Positions 1 through 5,844 of a DNA stretch of 6,360 nt are shown one piece after another. Position numbers and translations under genes: made by a program. The stretch's first letter is position 1. Every line of letters begins with the position of its first letter. Origin of the DNA: Thiohalomonas sp. (lineage in GTDB: Bacteria > Pseudomonadota > Gammaproteobacteria > GRL18); the NCBI GenBank assembly GCA_023864145.1, contig JAIVER010000075.1:1-6360 (forward strand). The letters are read 5' to 3'. The notes under the pieces were generated by a model, which saw only the letters and a program-made list of their open reading frames with translations, was not told the origin of the DNA and did not search any database.

Positions 1-84
1 TTACCGAGCATTGGAAAATCATTAGATTCTCGAATTAATGATAATTTCCAAGTGTTCGATCCTGCATTTTCAAGTTGATTGGGT
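1..84. other. Unassigned sequence upstream of the ruvB remnant
   Basis: An intact ruvB should encode here the C-terminal winged-helix stretch with the GGPVG and LAAA motifs followed by TIEDV. None of the three forward frames shows these motifs. The frame that continues into RuvB reads through about 25 codons ending in DPAFSS and then meets a TGA at 76-78; the other two forward frames also stop. One reverse frame stays open from about base 105 to the left edge, but it is too short to identify. I cannot assign a gene. The stretch could be the end of an inserted or rearranged segment, or a chimeric or poor-quality sequence end. Confidence 0.5.
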
Positions 85-210
85 ATAGAACCCTTTTTAA
101 TTCAGCAGGGTTATATTATGCGTACCCCAAGAGGTCGGGTTGCTACTGATTTAGCTTATTTACACTTTGGTTTAAGTGATGGGTCAGTTAACGATTTAGA
201 AAAAGAGTAG
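85..210 (+). pseudogene. ruvB: 3' fragment of ruvB, Holliday junction branch migration ATPase
   Basis: The frame from base 85 reads [18 protein letters not shown], then VAT and a stop at 208-210. This is the highly conserved C-terminal end of RuvB, whose E. coli counterpart reads EPYLIQQGFLQRTPRGR. RuvB is the hexameric ATPase motor that works with RuvA and RuvC on Holliday junctions; this end belongs to its DNA-binding winged-helix domain. Only about 41 codons are recognisable. Upstream in the same frame there is a TGA at 76-78 and no RuvB motif, and no other forward frame restores them. I therefore call it a fragment rather than a complete gene that merely starts outside the window. A single-base frameshift near 84 would extend similarity by only about five residues. 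The position just before ybgC matches the common ruvCAB-ybgC-tol order. Confidence 0.6.
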
Positions 211-215
211 TCATT

Positions 216-620
216 TTGAATGAATTTATTTGGCCTGTCAGGGTCTACTATGAAGATACGGATAGCGGAGGAGTGGTTTATCATTCTAACTATCTGAATT
301 TTATGGAACGTGCCAGGACGGAATGCCTCAGAGCAATGCATTTAGAGCAGGACGATATAGTTAATGAACACGGTATTCTTTTTGTGGTCCACTCGCTTTC
401 TATTAATTATTTAAAACCAGCTTTGTTTAATGAGGCCTTATTGGTTAAAACGACAATACAGAAATTAACCAAGGCCAGTATTATTTTTGAACAAAAGATT
501 GTCAGAACAAATAATGACACGAATGAAGAACAAATATTAATAAAAGCCATTGTAAAAATTGTGAGTCTGGGGGTGGCACAAAAAAGGACGATTCCCCTGC
601 CAAAAGCGATTTATGATTAG
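216..620 (+). CDS. ybgC: Tol-Pal system-associated acyl-CoA thioesterase YbgC
   Basis: This 134-residue hotdog-fold protein belongs to the 4HBT thioesterase family; relatives hydrolyse acyl-CoA thioesters in the cytoplasm and are linked to phospholipid metabolism. The N-terminal signature WPVRVYYEDTDSGGVVYH (residues 6-23) followed by NYLNFMERARTE is nearly identical to E. coli YbgC. From memory of H. pylori YbgC work, Tyr12, Asp16 and His23 correspond to residues proposed for catalysis. The length is normal for the family. The only start in this frame that gives a normal N-terminus is TTG at 216, five bases after the ruvB stop, with a GAG (205-207) as a modest ribosome binding site; the ATG at 220 is out of frame. 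It is the first gene of the Tol-Pal cluster, probably co-transcribed with the genes that follow. Confidence 0.95.
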   Translation: MNEFIWPVRVYYEDTDSGGVVYHSNYLNFMERARTECLRAMHLEQDDIVNEHGILFVVHSLSINYLKPALFNEALLVKTTIQKLTKASIIFEQKIVRTNNDTNEEQILIKAIVKIVSLGVAQKRTIPLPKAIYD

Positions 621-678
621 TTTTCTCATTAATCATTCTTATTAACTTATTGCCTCGATAGCGAATGGAACAGCACTA

Positions 679-1350
679 ATGCATACCGATATGTCAATTC
701 TTTCTTTAATCACTAATGCCAGTTTTATGGTGCAAATGGTGATGCTGGGACTTTTATTAGTCTCAATTGTCACCTGGACCATGATTATTCAAAAATGGAT
801 GATATTAAAAAAAGCCAAAGAAGAAGCCAATTTATTTGAACGCCGCTTTTGGGCCGGTGCTGACTTAGTTTATTTATATAAAGCGCTGGCACAGCGAAAA
901 GATGCTCAGGGTATGGCCAGTATCTTTGAAGCAGGATTTCGTGAATACGCTAAATTACATAAACAGCCGGGCATGCTGAGTGAGGCTGTGCTTGAAGGCG
1001 CACAACGAGCTATGCGAGTGACATTGAATCGTGAAGTCGAAAGAGTCGAAGCAGGCTTACCTTTTTTGGCAACAGTCGGTTCGACCAGTCCCTATGTGGG
1101 CTTATTTGGTACAGTATGGGGGATTATGAACTCCTTTCGGGCATTAGGGCAGGTTCAGCAGGCAACTATGTCAATGGTGGCTCCCGGTATTGCCGAAGCA
1201 CTTATCGCTACGGCAATGGGCTTATTTGCGGCCATTCCTGCAGTGATTGCTTATAACCGTTTCTCTTATAATGTTGAACGTCTGGAAGGGCGCTATGATG
1301 GTTTTATGGAAGAGTTTTCCAATTTATTAAATCGCCAGGTGCGCAGCTAA
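679..1350 (+). CDS. tolQ: TolQ, proton-channel subunit of the Tol-Pal motor
   Basis: TolQ is the multispanning inner-membrane protein that, with TolR, converts proton motive force into movement of TolA. The 223-residue product matches E. coli TolQ along its length (about 230 aa). It has a first membrane helix at about residues 16-37, a cytoplasmic loop with the EGAQRAMRVTLNRE segment (106-119), and two further helices in the MotA/TolQ/ExbB domain (about 128-155 and 168-193). Thr145 (in GLFGT) and Thr178 (in ALIATA) fall at the same numbers as the two functionally important channel threonines of E. coli TolQ. The start at 679 has GGAA at 667-670, eight bases upstream; a second ATG at 691 is possible, but the N-terminus TDMSIL resembles E. 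coli TDMNIL and favours the first. The stop overlaps the tolR start (TAATG), implying translational coupling. Confidence 0.98.
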   Translation: MHTDMSILSLITNASFMVQMVMLGLLLVSIVTWTMIIQKWMILKKAKEEANLFERRFWAGADLVYLYKALAQRKDAQGMASIFEAGFREYAKLHKQPGMLSEAVLEGAQRAMRVTLNREVERVEAGLPFLATVGSTSPYVGLFGTVWGIMNSFRALGQVQQATMSMVAPGIAEALIATAMGLFAAIPAVIAYNRFSYNVERLEGRYDGFMEEFSNLLNRQVRS

Positions 1351-1784
1351 TGGCGAGAAAGCGCCGTAAGCCGATGGCAGAAATCAATGTGGTACCCTAT
1401 ATTGATGTCATGATGGTACTGCTGGTGATTTTTATGATTTCAACACCATTATTGACTCAGGGTGTTAAGGTTGATTTACCACAGGCTGATGAAACAGAAT
1501 CATTAGATCCTAAATCCTCAGGAACGGTCATTGTCAAAGTAGATCCCCAGGGTCAGCTTTATCTTTCTATCGGTTTGGGCAAAGAAAATTTAGTTAATCG
1601 TGAAGAATTAGTTGAGCAGATAAAAAATAAGCTGCTGGATAAACCCAGCCTATCAGTATTGGTGGCGGGTGATAAGGAAGTCCGCTATATCTTTATTATG
1701 GATGCGCTGGCTTTATTGAGTAAAGCGGGTATTCCCAATGTCGGTCTAATGACTAAATCATTAGATGAAGTTGTGTCTCAATGA
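1350..1784 (+). CDS. tolR: TolR, inner-membrane motor subunit
   Basis: TolR is the ExbD/TolR-family partner of TolQ: a short cytoplasmic tail, one membrane helix and a periplasmic domain. The 144-residue product opens with a basic MARKRRK tail, then EINVVPYIDVMMVLLVIF, where Asp19 is the membrane carboxylate essential for proton-driven cycling (Asp23 in E. coli). The helix spans about residues 17-37 and is followed by TQGVKVDLPQA, typical of the family. The periplasmic domain (about 55-144) ends in AGIPNVGLMT, matching E. coli AGVKSVGLMT. The start codon shares one base with the tolQ stop and has AGGT at 1337-1340 as ribosome binding site. The stop codon overlaps an ATG (ATGA at 1781) that opens a 16-codon micro-ORF leading into tolA. 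Confidence 0.98.
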   Translation: MARKRRKPMAEINVVPYIDVMMVLLVIFMISTPLLTQGVKVDLPQADETESLDPKSSGTVIVKVDPQGQLYLSIGLGKENLVNREELVEQIKNKLLDKPSLSVLVAGDKEVRYIFIMDALALLSKAGIPNVGLMTKSLDEVVSQ

Positions 1785-1831
1785 AAATCAATCTGAAGAA
1801 AAACAACACAATGTTTTTTTTAAATGCTTGA
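1781..1831 (+). other. Possible 16-codon leader ORF coupling tolR to tolA
   Basis: An ATG at 1781 overlaps the tolR stop (ATGA) and opens a frame for MKINLKKNNTMFFLNA, ending at TGA 1829-1831, eight bases inside tolA. It is in a different frame from tolA. tolA itself has no visible Shine-Dalgarno sequence: the bases just before its ATG are a run of eight T followed by AA. Ribosomes terminating at tolR could reinitiate at 1781 and terminate near 1829, close enough to load on the tolA start at 1824. This is inference from geometry; the peptide has no recognised relative and may have no function of its own. Confidence 0.3.
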
Positions 1832-2543
1832 CTGGATAAAAGACAATAGCACCGCTTTTGCCATTGCAGTTGTTTTTCATCTGCTGTTTCTGGCCGCCTT
1901 ATTAGTTAACTGCCAAATGGATAAACCGGATAAGATTGTGCTGAAACAGGGCGATATTATTCAGGTCTCTGCTGTTGATGCTAATTCATACGATGCTGAA
2001 GTAAGAAAAATTGAACAGAAAAAAAAGGCAGAGCAGCGAAAAAAAGTGCAGGCAAAACGCAAGGCGCAGGAATTAGCAAAAAAGAAAAAACAGGAAGAAA
2101 TCCGTAAAAAGAAAGAAAAACAAGGTAAAGCCGATGAGCTTAAACGCAAAAAGGCCGCAGTTGCTAAAAAGAAAAAAGAAGCTCTAAAAAAAGCTGAGCA
2201 GGAAAAAAAGCGAAAAAAGGAAGCTGATAAAAAACGTCAGCCTGAATTAAAGCGTAAAGAACAACGAGACAGGGCTGAGCGGGAGATAGTACAAAAGATC
2301 GAGCGTAACTGGCGCCAGCCGCTGGAAGTGCCTTCCCGATTAGAATGTAAAATTGAGATTGTTTTATTACCCAGTGGTAATGTGGTAGCAGTTAAAGTTG
2401 TCGAAAGCAGCGGCAATCAAGCCTTTGACCGCTCGGTAGAAACTGCGGTTAGAAAGGCATCGCCATTGCCTGTACCAACGGATAGTGTTATTTTTAAAGA
2501 GTTTGAAGTCATGAGATTACGATTTGAGCCAGGAAGTTATTAA
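1824..2543 (+). CDS. tolA: TolA, periplasm-spanning energised arm (short form)
   Basis: TolA is anchored in the inner membrane by one helix driven by TolQR and reaches across the periplasm to TolB and Pal. Domain I is a helix at about residues 11-29 with His19, the conserved membrane histidine (His22 in E. coli). The other positions of the E. coli SHLS motif are not kept here (Ala15, Phe22, Leu26). Domain II (about 58-156) is a continuous Lys/Glu/Arg/Ala-rich helical stretch. Domain III (about 152-239) is TonB_C-like, with VQKIERNWRQP, LPSGNVVAVKVVESSGNQAF and FDRS, resembling Pseudomonas TolA more than E. coli. It has one cysteine (Cys175), so the disulfide of E. coli TolA domain III cannot form within it. 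At 239 aa it is far shorter than E. coli TolA (about 420), almost entirely through domain II. A TAA directly before the ATG excludes an earlier start in frame. It abuts tolB with no gap. Confidence 0.96.
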   Translation: MLDWIKDNSTAFAIAVVFHLLFLAALLVNCQMDKPDKIVLKQGDIIQVSAVDANSYDAEVRKIEQKKKAEQRKKVQAKRKAQELAKKKKQEEIRKKKEKQGKADELKRKKAAVAKKKKEALKKAEQEKKRKKEADKKRQPELKRKEQRDRAEREIVQKIERNWRQPLEVPSRLECKIEIVLLPSGNVVAVKVVESSGNQAFDRSVETAVRKASPLPVPTDSVIFKEFEVMRLRFEPGSY

Positions 2544-3899
2544 ATGCAATATGCTAAATTAACCATACGGATTGCTCCGTTTTTATTATTATTTTTCAGT
2601 TTACTTTTTCTTGTCAATTATGTGTTTGTCAGTCAGGCGCATGCTGTTCTGGAAGTTGAAGTTAAAGGTGGTTTTCAAAGTGCTGATCCTATTGCCATAG
2701 TACCATTTTTATGGTCTCAATCAGGTAAAGCTCCAGTTGATATTGGCAGCATTGTTAGTGCTGATTTAGCCCGTAGTGGTGTTTTTTCTCCTTTGAGTAT
2801 CAATCAATTGCCAGAACGTCCTACACTGGAGGGGCCTATTAATTTTCCTCGATGGAAAAATACCAATGTAGAAAATCTGGTGATCGGTCAAATTACCGCA
2901 ATTGGACAAGGGCGTTTTGAAATAAAGTTTAAAATGCTGGATATTTTTACCAAAAAGAACAGCATTGAATACCGTTATAATGTGGAGAAAAAGCAGCTGC
3001 GTCGTGTTGCACATCAAATCAGTGATCAAATCTATCAGCAGTTAACAGATACTAAAGGTGCATTTGACACCTTGATTGCCTATGTTGTTGTTAATAACGA
3101 TACAGATCCTAAGAAACGAATTTACACTTTAGCTGTGGCTGATTCAGATGGTTATGCTGAACAAATTATATTAAAGTCAAAAAAACCAATTATGTCACCG
3201 GTTTGGTCACCTAATGGTAAACGTCTGGCCTATGTTTCGTTTGAAAAAGATCGCTCCATTATTTATATGCAAGAACTAACATCAGGTAAGCGTAAAACTA
3301 TTGCCAAATTTAAAGGTATTAATAGTGCTCCTGTCTGGTCACCTGACGGCAAGCGTCTTGCCATGACATTATCCAAAGATGGCAATTCTGAAATTTATGT
3401 CATGCATATTGCCAGTACTGTATTACAACGAATTACCAATCATTATAGTATTGACACAGAACCCGCATGGTCTCCTGATGGCCGTTCTTTAATTTTTACT
3501 TCTGACCGTGCCGGCAAACCGCAAATTTATCAAGTTGCTATTAGTCAGAAAGGACGTTCAGGCAACCCGAAACGTTTGACTTATGAGGGAGATTATAATG
3601 CCGGAGCTAGCTTTTCCCCCGATGGACAATCTATTGTTTTAATTACCCGGGAGCAGGAGCGCTTCCGTGTCGGGATTTTACAACTGGCAAATCGTCAATT
3701 ACAGATATTAACTCGTTCACGCCTGGATGAATCACCTTCCTTTGCAGCTAATGGAAAAATGCTTTTATATGCTACAGAACTACGTGGACGGGGTATACTA
3801 GAGGCAATTTCTGTTGATGGTAGTCACTCACCACAGCGTTTGCGCGTACTCAGCGGTGATGTGAGAGAACCCGCCTGGTCACCTTATCGTGGCCGATAA
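2544..3899 (+). CDS. tolB: TolB, periplasmic beta-propeller of the Tol-Pal system
   Basis: TolB is the exported periplasmic protein that binds Pal and, through its N-terminal segment, TolA. The 451-residue product has a long Sec signal peptide with a hydrophobic core at about 11-30 and probable cleavage after SQAHA (residue 34). The mature N-terminus VLEVEVKGGFQSADPIAIVPF resembles E. coli EVRIVIDSGVDSGRPIGVVPF, the TolA-interacting strand. Residues about 40-170 form the N-terminal alpha/beta domain. The rest is a six-bladed propeller with WSPDG-type repeats near 221, 265, 309, 357, 399 (degenerate) and 445, ending REPAWSPYRGR. Length is slightly above E. coli TolB (430) because of the longer signal. 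The ATG immediately follows the tolA stop, with AGGA at 2531-2534 as ribosome binding site. Confidence 0.98.
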   Translation: MQYAKLTIRIAPFLLLFFSLLFLVNYVFVSQAHAVLEVEVKGGFQSADPIAIVPFLWSQSGKAPVDIGSIVSADLARSGVFSPLSINQLPERPTLEGPINFPRWKNTNVENLVIGQITAIGQGRFEIKFKMLDIFTKKNSIEYRYNVEKKQLRRVAHQISDQIYQQLTDTKGAFDTLIAYVVVNNDTDPKKRIYTLAVADSDGYAEQIILKSKKPIMSPVWSPNGKRLAYVSFEKDRSIIYMQELTSGKRKTIAKFKGINSAPVWSPDGKRLAMTLSKDGNSEIYVMHIASTVLQRITNHYSIDTEPAWSPDGRSLIFTSDRAGKPQIYQVAISQKGRSGNPKRLTYEGDYNAGASFSPDGQSIVLITREQERFRVGILQLANRQLQILTRSRLDESPSFAANGKMLLYATELRGRGILEAISVDGSHSPQRLRVLSGDVREPAWSPYRGR

Positions 3900-3916
3900 A
3901 ATAGGAACTAATAATT

Positions 3917-3952
3917 ATGAACACTGTATTTAAACAAATGGGCTTTAAATAA
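3917..3952 (+). other. Possible 11-codon leader ORF directly before pal
   Basis: A reading frame for MNTVFKQMGFK starts at ATG 3917 and ends at TAA 3950-3952, immediately before the pal ATG and in the same frame. It has a good ribosome binding site (AGGA at 3903-3906, ten bases upstream), whereas pal has only a weak TGGG at 3939-3942. The arrangement suggests reinitiation coupling of pal to this leader. The peptide resembles nothing I know. It could instead be a fortuitous ORF, or the relic of a longer pal N-terminus cut off by the stop. Confidence 0.35.
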
Positions 3953-4522
3953 ATGATATTAAAAAAACTACTCATACTGCTAGCTGCAGCAACACTGGCT
4001 TTTTTGACAGCCTGTAGCACCATAAGTGACGATAACACTGGCGATGCCAGTGTTGAAGATCGAACAGGTGATGGTGCTAATGGTGAAGGCTATGAGGGCC
4101 AAACAGGGGGCTATAATGATTCCGGCATGGGTGATAGCTTTGCAGTTAATGGGCAGTCGACTAATGGTGATCCATTAGCTGATCCCAATAGTCCATTATC
4201 TATTCGTACCATCTATTTTGAATACGACAGCACGATGATTAATTCTGAAGGACAGGCGGCATTGAATGTTCATGCAGAATATCTGTTATTAAACCCGACT
4301 ATGCATCTTGTTATTGAAGGTCATACGGATGAACGGGGAACCCGGGAATATAACCTTTCATTAGGTGAACGCCGCAGCCGGGAGGTTGGTGATTTTCTCA
4401 CTGCTTCTGGTGTCTCAGCAGAGCAGATAGAAGTGAGAAGCTACGGTGAAGAAAATCCTGTAGTACTTGATCATAGTGAGTTTGCATGGCAATTAAATCG
4501 CCGTGTTGAGTTGTTGTATTAG
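3953..4522 (+). CDS. pal: Pal, peptidoglycan-associated outer-membrane lipoprotein
   Basis: Pal anchors the outer membrane to peptidoglycan and is the outer-membrane end of the Tol-Pal machine. The 189-residue product has a lipoprotein signal MILKKLLILLAAATLAFLTAC with lipobox LTAC and lipidated Cys21. Ser at +2 fits sorting to the outer membrane. Residues about 25-78 are a Gly/Asp/Asn-rich flexible linker. The OmpA_C domain (about 84-189) contains IYFEYDS, then EGHTDERGTREYNLSLGERR (122-141); Asp126 and Arg141 sit where this family binds the diaminopimelate of peptidoglycan. The ending ELLY corresponds to VLVY in E. coli. Length is close to the E. coli protein (173). The start is fixed by the signal peptide and by the in-frame TAA just upstream. 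Confidence 0.98.
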   Translation: MILKKLLILLAAATLAFLTACSTISDDNTGDASVEDRTGDGANGEGYEGQTGGYNDSGMGDSFAVNGQSTNGDPLADPNSPLSIRTIYFEYDSTMINSEGQAALNVHAEYLLLNPTMHLVIEGHTDERGTREYNLSLGERRSREVGDFLTASGVSAEQIEVRSYGEENPVVLDHSEFAWQLNRRVELLY

Positions 4523-4545
4523 TATTTACATTATTGGTATTGTTG

Positions 4546-5478
4546 ATGAAGCGTATAACTAAAAATAGTATGTTGCGATACTCTGCACTAAAGCACAGCA
4601 TCGCTGTATTATTATTACTGGCAATAACAAGCATTTCTAATTCGCTCTATGCAGAATCAGAAAGTGATTATAAAAATCGCCCTTTAGATGTTCGGGTTGA
4701 GCGTCTGGAACGTTTAATGAGTTCCCAAAAACAACTGGAACTATTGTATCGGATGAAACGGCTGCAGCAGGAAAATCAGCAGCTGCGTGGTCTTTTAGAA
4801 GAGCAAAGTAATGAGGTACGTATTCTTAAGCAGCAGCAAAGAGAGCTCTATTCTGATTTAAATCGACGCTTAGGCCAAATGGAAGGCGGCAGCACTACAA
4901 CAAGTGATGCAGCAGAATTGTCAGATCAGACTATCGATCAGATTCCCGCTCCCAAAACGGAGGATTTACCTGTTGTTCTGGATAAATCTACTGTTGGTGA
5001 AGTCAAATATGGTGTAACACAAAGGGAAGAAGTTATTGTTATCGAAGAAAAAACTAAACCTAAAGCACAAGTGGCTACGATTAAACCGATGTCTGCAAAG
5101 GAGCGTCAGGCAGAACAAAAAATGTATCAGCAGGCTTATGATGAATTGAGGGCGCGTCGCTACAATAAGGCCCGTGATTCATTTACTGAGTTTATAGTAA
5201 AATACCCAAGCGGTCGCTATGCTCATATTGCTCAATATTGGGTGGCTGAAGCCAGTTATGCCCAGCGTAATTTTGAGGAGGCTATTATTGATTATCAATT
5301 ACTATTAGATGTTTATCCATTCAGCCCTAAACGAGCTGAAGCACACTTAAAAAAAGCCTACAGCTATTATGAATTAGCTAATAAAGATGCTGCACGTAAA
5401 ATCTTGAATCAACTATTGATAAACTACCCGGATACCACTGAGGCAGGACAAGCAAAGCGCTTACTGAAACAATTATAA
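4546..5478 (+). CDS. cpoB: CpoB (YbgF), TPR protein coordinating division with Tol-Pal
   Basis: CpoB is a periplasmic protein that, in E. coli, binds TolA and PBP1B and links outer-membrane constriction to septal peptidoglycan synthesis. From ATG 4546 the product is 310 aa. The signal peptide has a long basic n-region, a hydrophobic core at 19-30 and probable cleavage after SLYA (residue 36). Residues about 48-112 form a coiled coil (VERLERL, MKRLQQENQQL, EVRILKQQQREL) as in the YbgF trimerisation domain. A low-complexity linker (113-185) follows, then three TPR-like repeats at about 191-224, 227-261 and 264-298, with the family endings KYPSG, VYPFSP and NYPDT. A TTG at 4534 would add four residues (MVLL) in frame; ATG is preferred. 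No clear Shine-Dalgarno precedes either, so translation may be coupled to pal, 23 bases upstream. Confidence 0.95.
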   Translation: MKRITKNSMLRYSALKHSIAVLLLLAITSISNSLYAESESDYKNRPLDVRVERLERLMSSQKQLELLYRMKRLQQENQQLRGLLEEQSNEVRILKQQQRELYSDLNRRLGQMEGGSTTTSDAAELSDQTIDQIPAPKTEDLPVVLDKSTVGEVKYGVTQREEVIVIEEKTKPKAQVATIKPMSAKERQAEQKMYQQAYDELRARRYNKARDSFTEFIVKYPSGRYAHIAQYWVAEASYAQRNFEEAIIDYQLLLDVYPFSPKRAEAHLKKAYSYYELANKDAARKILNQLLINYPDTTEAGQAKRLLKQL

Positions 5479-5505
5479 AAATTTGAAAAAAAATTGTAAA
5501 AAAGC

Positions 5506-5540
5506 TTGCCATAAAAAATAAAAACGGTAGAATATGCGCA
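5506..5540 (+). promoter_or_regulatory. Sigma-70 promoter of tRNA-Lys
   Basis: A -35 box TTGCCA (5506-5511) and a -10 box TAGAAT (5528-5533) are separated by 16 bases. The discriminator ATGCGC leads to a likely start at A5540. TAGAAT followed by a GC-rich discriminator is typical of stable-RNA promoters under stringent control in gammaproteobacteria. AT-rich tracts upstream (5471-5503) could act as an UP element. No terminator is visible between cpoB and this promoter, so read-through from the tol-pal genes is also possible. Confidence 0.75.
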
Positions 5541-5623
5541 TCTTAACAAGACGGAATTACTTTTAATGTTTTTTAAAAGTTAAACGATTTAGTTGCAAAT
5601 GTCTTGTCTCAGCTTCAGGCTGA
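5541..5623 (+). other. Structured 5' leader of the tRNA-Lys transcript
   Basis: The leader is unusually rich in complementary segments. ACAAGAC (5546-5552) is complementary to GTCTTGT (5601-5607). Inside that, ACTTTTAA (5559-5566) pairs with TTAAAAGT (5573-5580). Directly after the outer stem, CTCAGC (5608-5613) pairs with GCTGAG (5619-5624), whose final G is the first base of the tRNA. All three pairings are compatible at once, so a compact fold flush against the RNase P cleavage site is possible. It may only direct processing; I do not recognise a known RNA family. Confidence 0.45.
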
Positions 5624-5699
5624 GGGCCGTTAGCTCAGTTGGTAGAGCAGTGGACTTTTAATCCATTTGTCCGGGGTTCGAATCCCCGACGGCCCACCA
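5624..5699 (+). tRNA. tRNA-Lys, anticodon TTT
   Basis: The 76-base gene folds as a standard tRNA. The acceptor arm GGGCCGT (5624-5630) pairs with ACGGCCC (5689-5695), followed by A and an encoded CCA (5697-5699). The D arm contains GCTCAGTTGGTAGAGC. The anticodon stem GTGGA/TCCAT encloses the loop CTTTTAA, with anticodon TTT at 5657-5659. The T arm is CGGGG-TTCGAAT-CCCCG. It is close to E. coli tRNA-Lys. tRNA-Lys downstream of cpoB is a recurrent gammaproteobacterial arrangement. It reads AAA/AAG, which fits the lysine-rich TolA encoded upstream only as coincidence. Confidence 0.98.
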
Positions 5700-5706
5700 T
5701 ATACAG

Positions 5707-5742
5707 AACCTTTGTAGATCAATTGATTAGAAGGTTTTTTTT
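5707..5742 (+). terminator. Probable intrinsic terminator after tRNA-Lys
   Basis: AACCTT (5707-5712) and AAGGTT (5731-5736) form a stem that ends in a run of eight T (5735-5742). The 18-base loop contains the small palindrome ATCAATTGAT, which could shorten it. The stem is weak in GC, but the placement eight bases after the tRNA CCA supports a terminator for the tRNA transcript and any read-through from tol-pal. Confidence 0.65.
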
Positions 5743-5770
5743 ATATCTAAAATGATTTTTTTGAACTCAC

Positions 5771-5807
5771 TAAAAATACTGCTGCTGTTATTTTTAAATA
5801 AAAATAC
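5771..5807. repeat. AT-rich direct and inverted repeat before the small ORF
   Basis: TAAAAATAC occurs twice (5771-5779 and 5799-5807). TATTTTTA (5789-5796) is the inverted form and faces the second copy across two bases. The cluster lies 38 bases upstream of the preferred start of the small gene at 5845. It could be an operator or just AT-rich chance; no convincing -35/-10 pair accompanies it. Confidence 0.3.
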
Positions 5808-5844
5808 CAGATATTAATGAGTCGCAGCCATGGAGGTGCAGATT

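Noticed and set aside
156..341. Minus-strand ORF of 61 codons over the ruvB end and ybgC
   Set aside because: It is antisense to the conserved YbgC signature; no independent support.
621..678. Possible promoter in the ybgC-tolQ gap
   Set aside because: The gap is AT-rich but has no convincing -35/-10 pair with correct spacing; only the tolQ ribosome binding site is supported.
2016..2030. A AAA AAG slippery heptamer in tolA (eight A followed by G), as used for -1 frameshifting in dnaX
   Set aside because: Similar A-runs recur throughout this Lys-rich gene, the -1 frame ends after about 26 codons in a meaningless tail, and I see no stimulatory stem. It is most simply lysine codon composition.
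1961..2149. Minus-strand ORF of 62 codons inside tolA
   Set aside because: It is the Phe/Ser/Cys-rich antisense shadow of Lys/Glu codons in tolA and has no recognisable features.
2766..3029. Minus-strand ORF of 87 codons inside tolB
   Set aside because: It lies fully within a well-conserved tolB domain and shows no family motifs or ribosome binding site, so it is a shadow.
4398..4634. Minus-strand ORF of 78 codons across the pal-cpoB junction
   Set aside because: It overlaps the conserved Pal C-terminus and the CpoB signal peptide, and its translation has no recognisable features.
5469..5497. ACAATT/AATTGT inverted repeat at the cpoB stop as a terminator
   Set aside because: The stem is six AT-rich pairs around a loop of about 17 bases and is followed by A residues, not T, on the coding strand.
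5566..5583. Five-codon frame MFFKS with one Lys codon in the tRNA-Lys leader, suggesting an attenuator peptide
   Set aside because: A single Lys codon and no terminator/antiterminator pair upstream of a tRNA make attenuation implausible; the ATG sits in a stem loop by chance.
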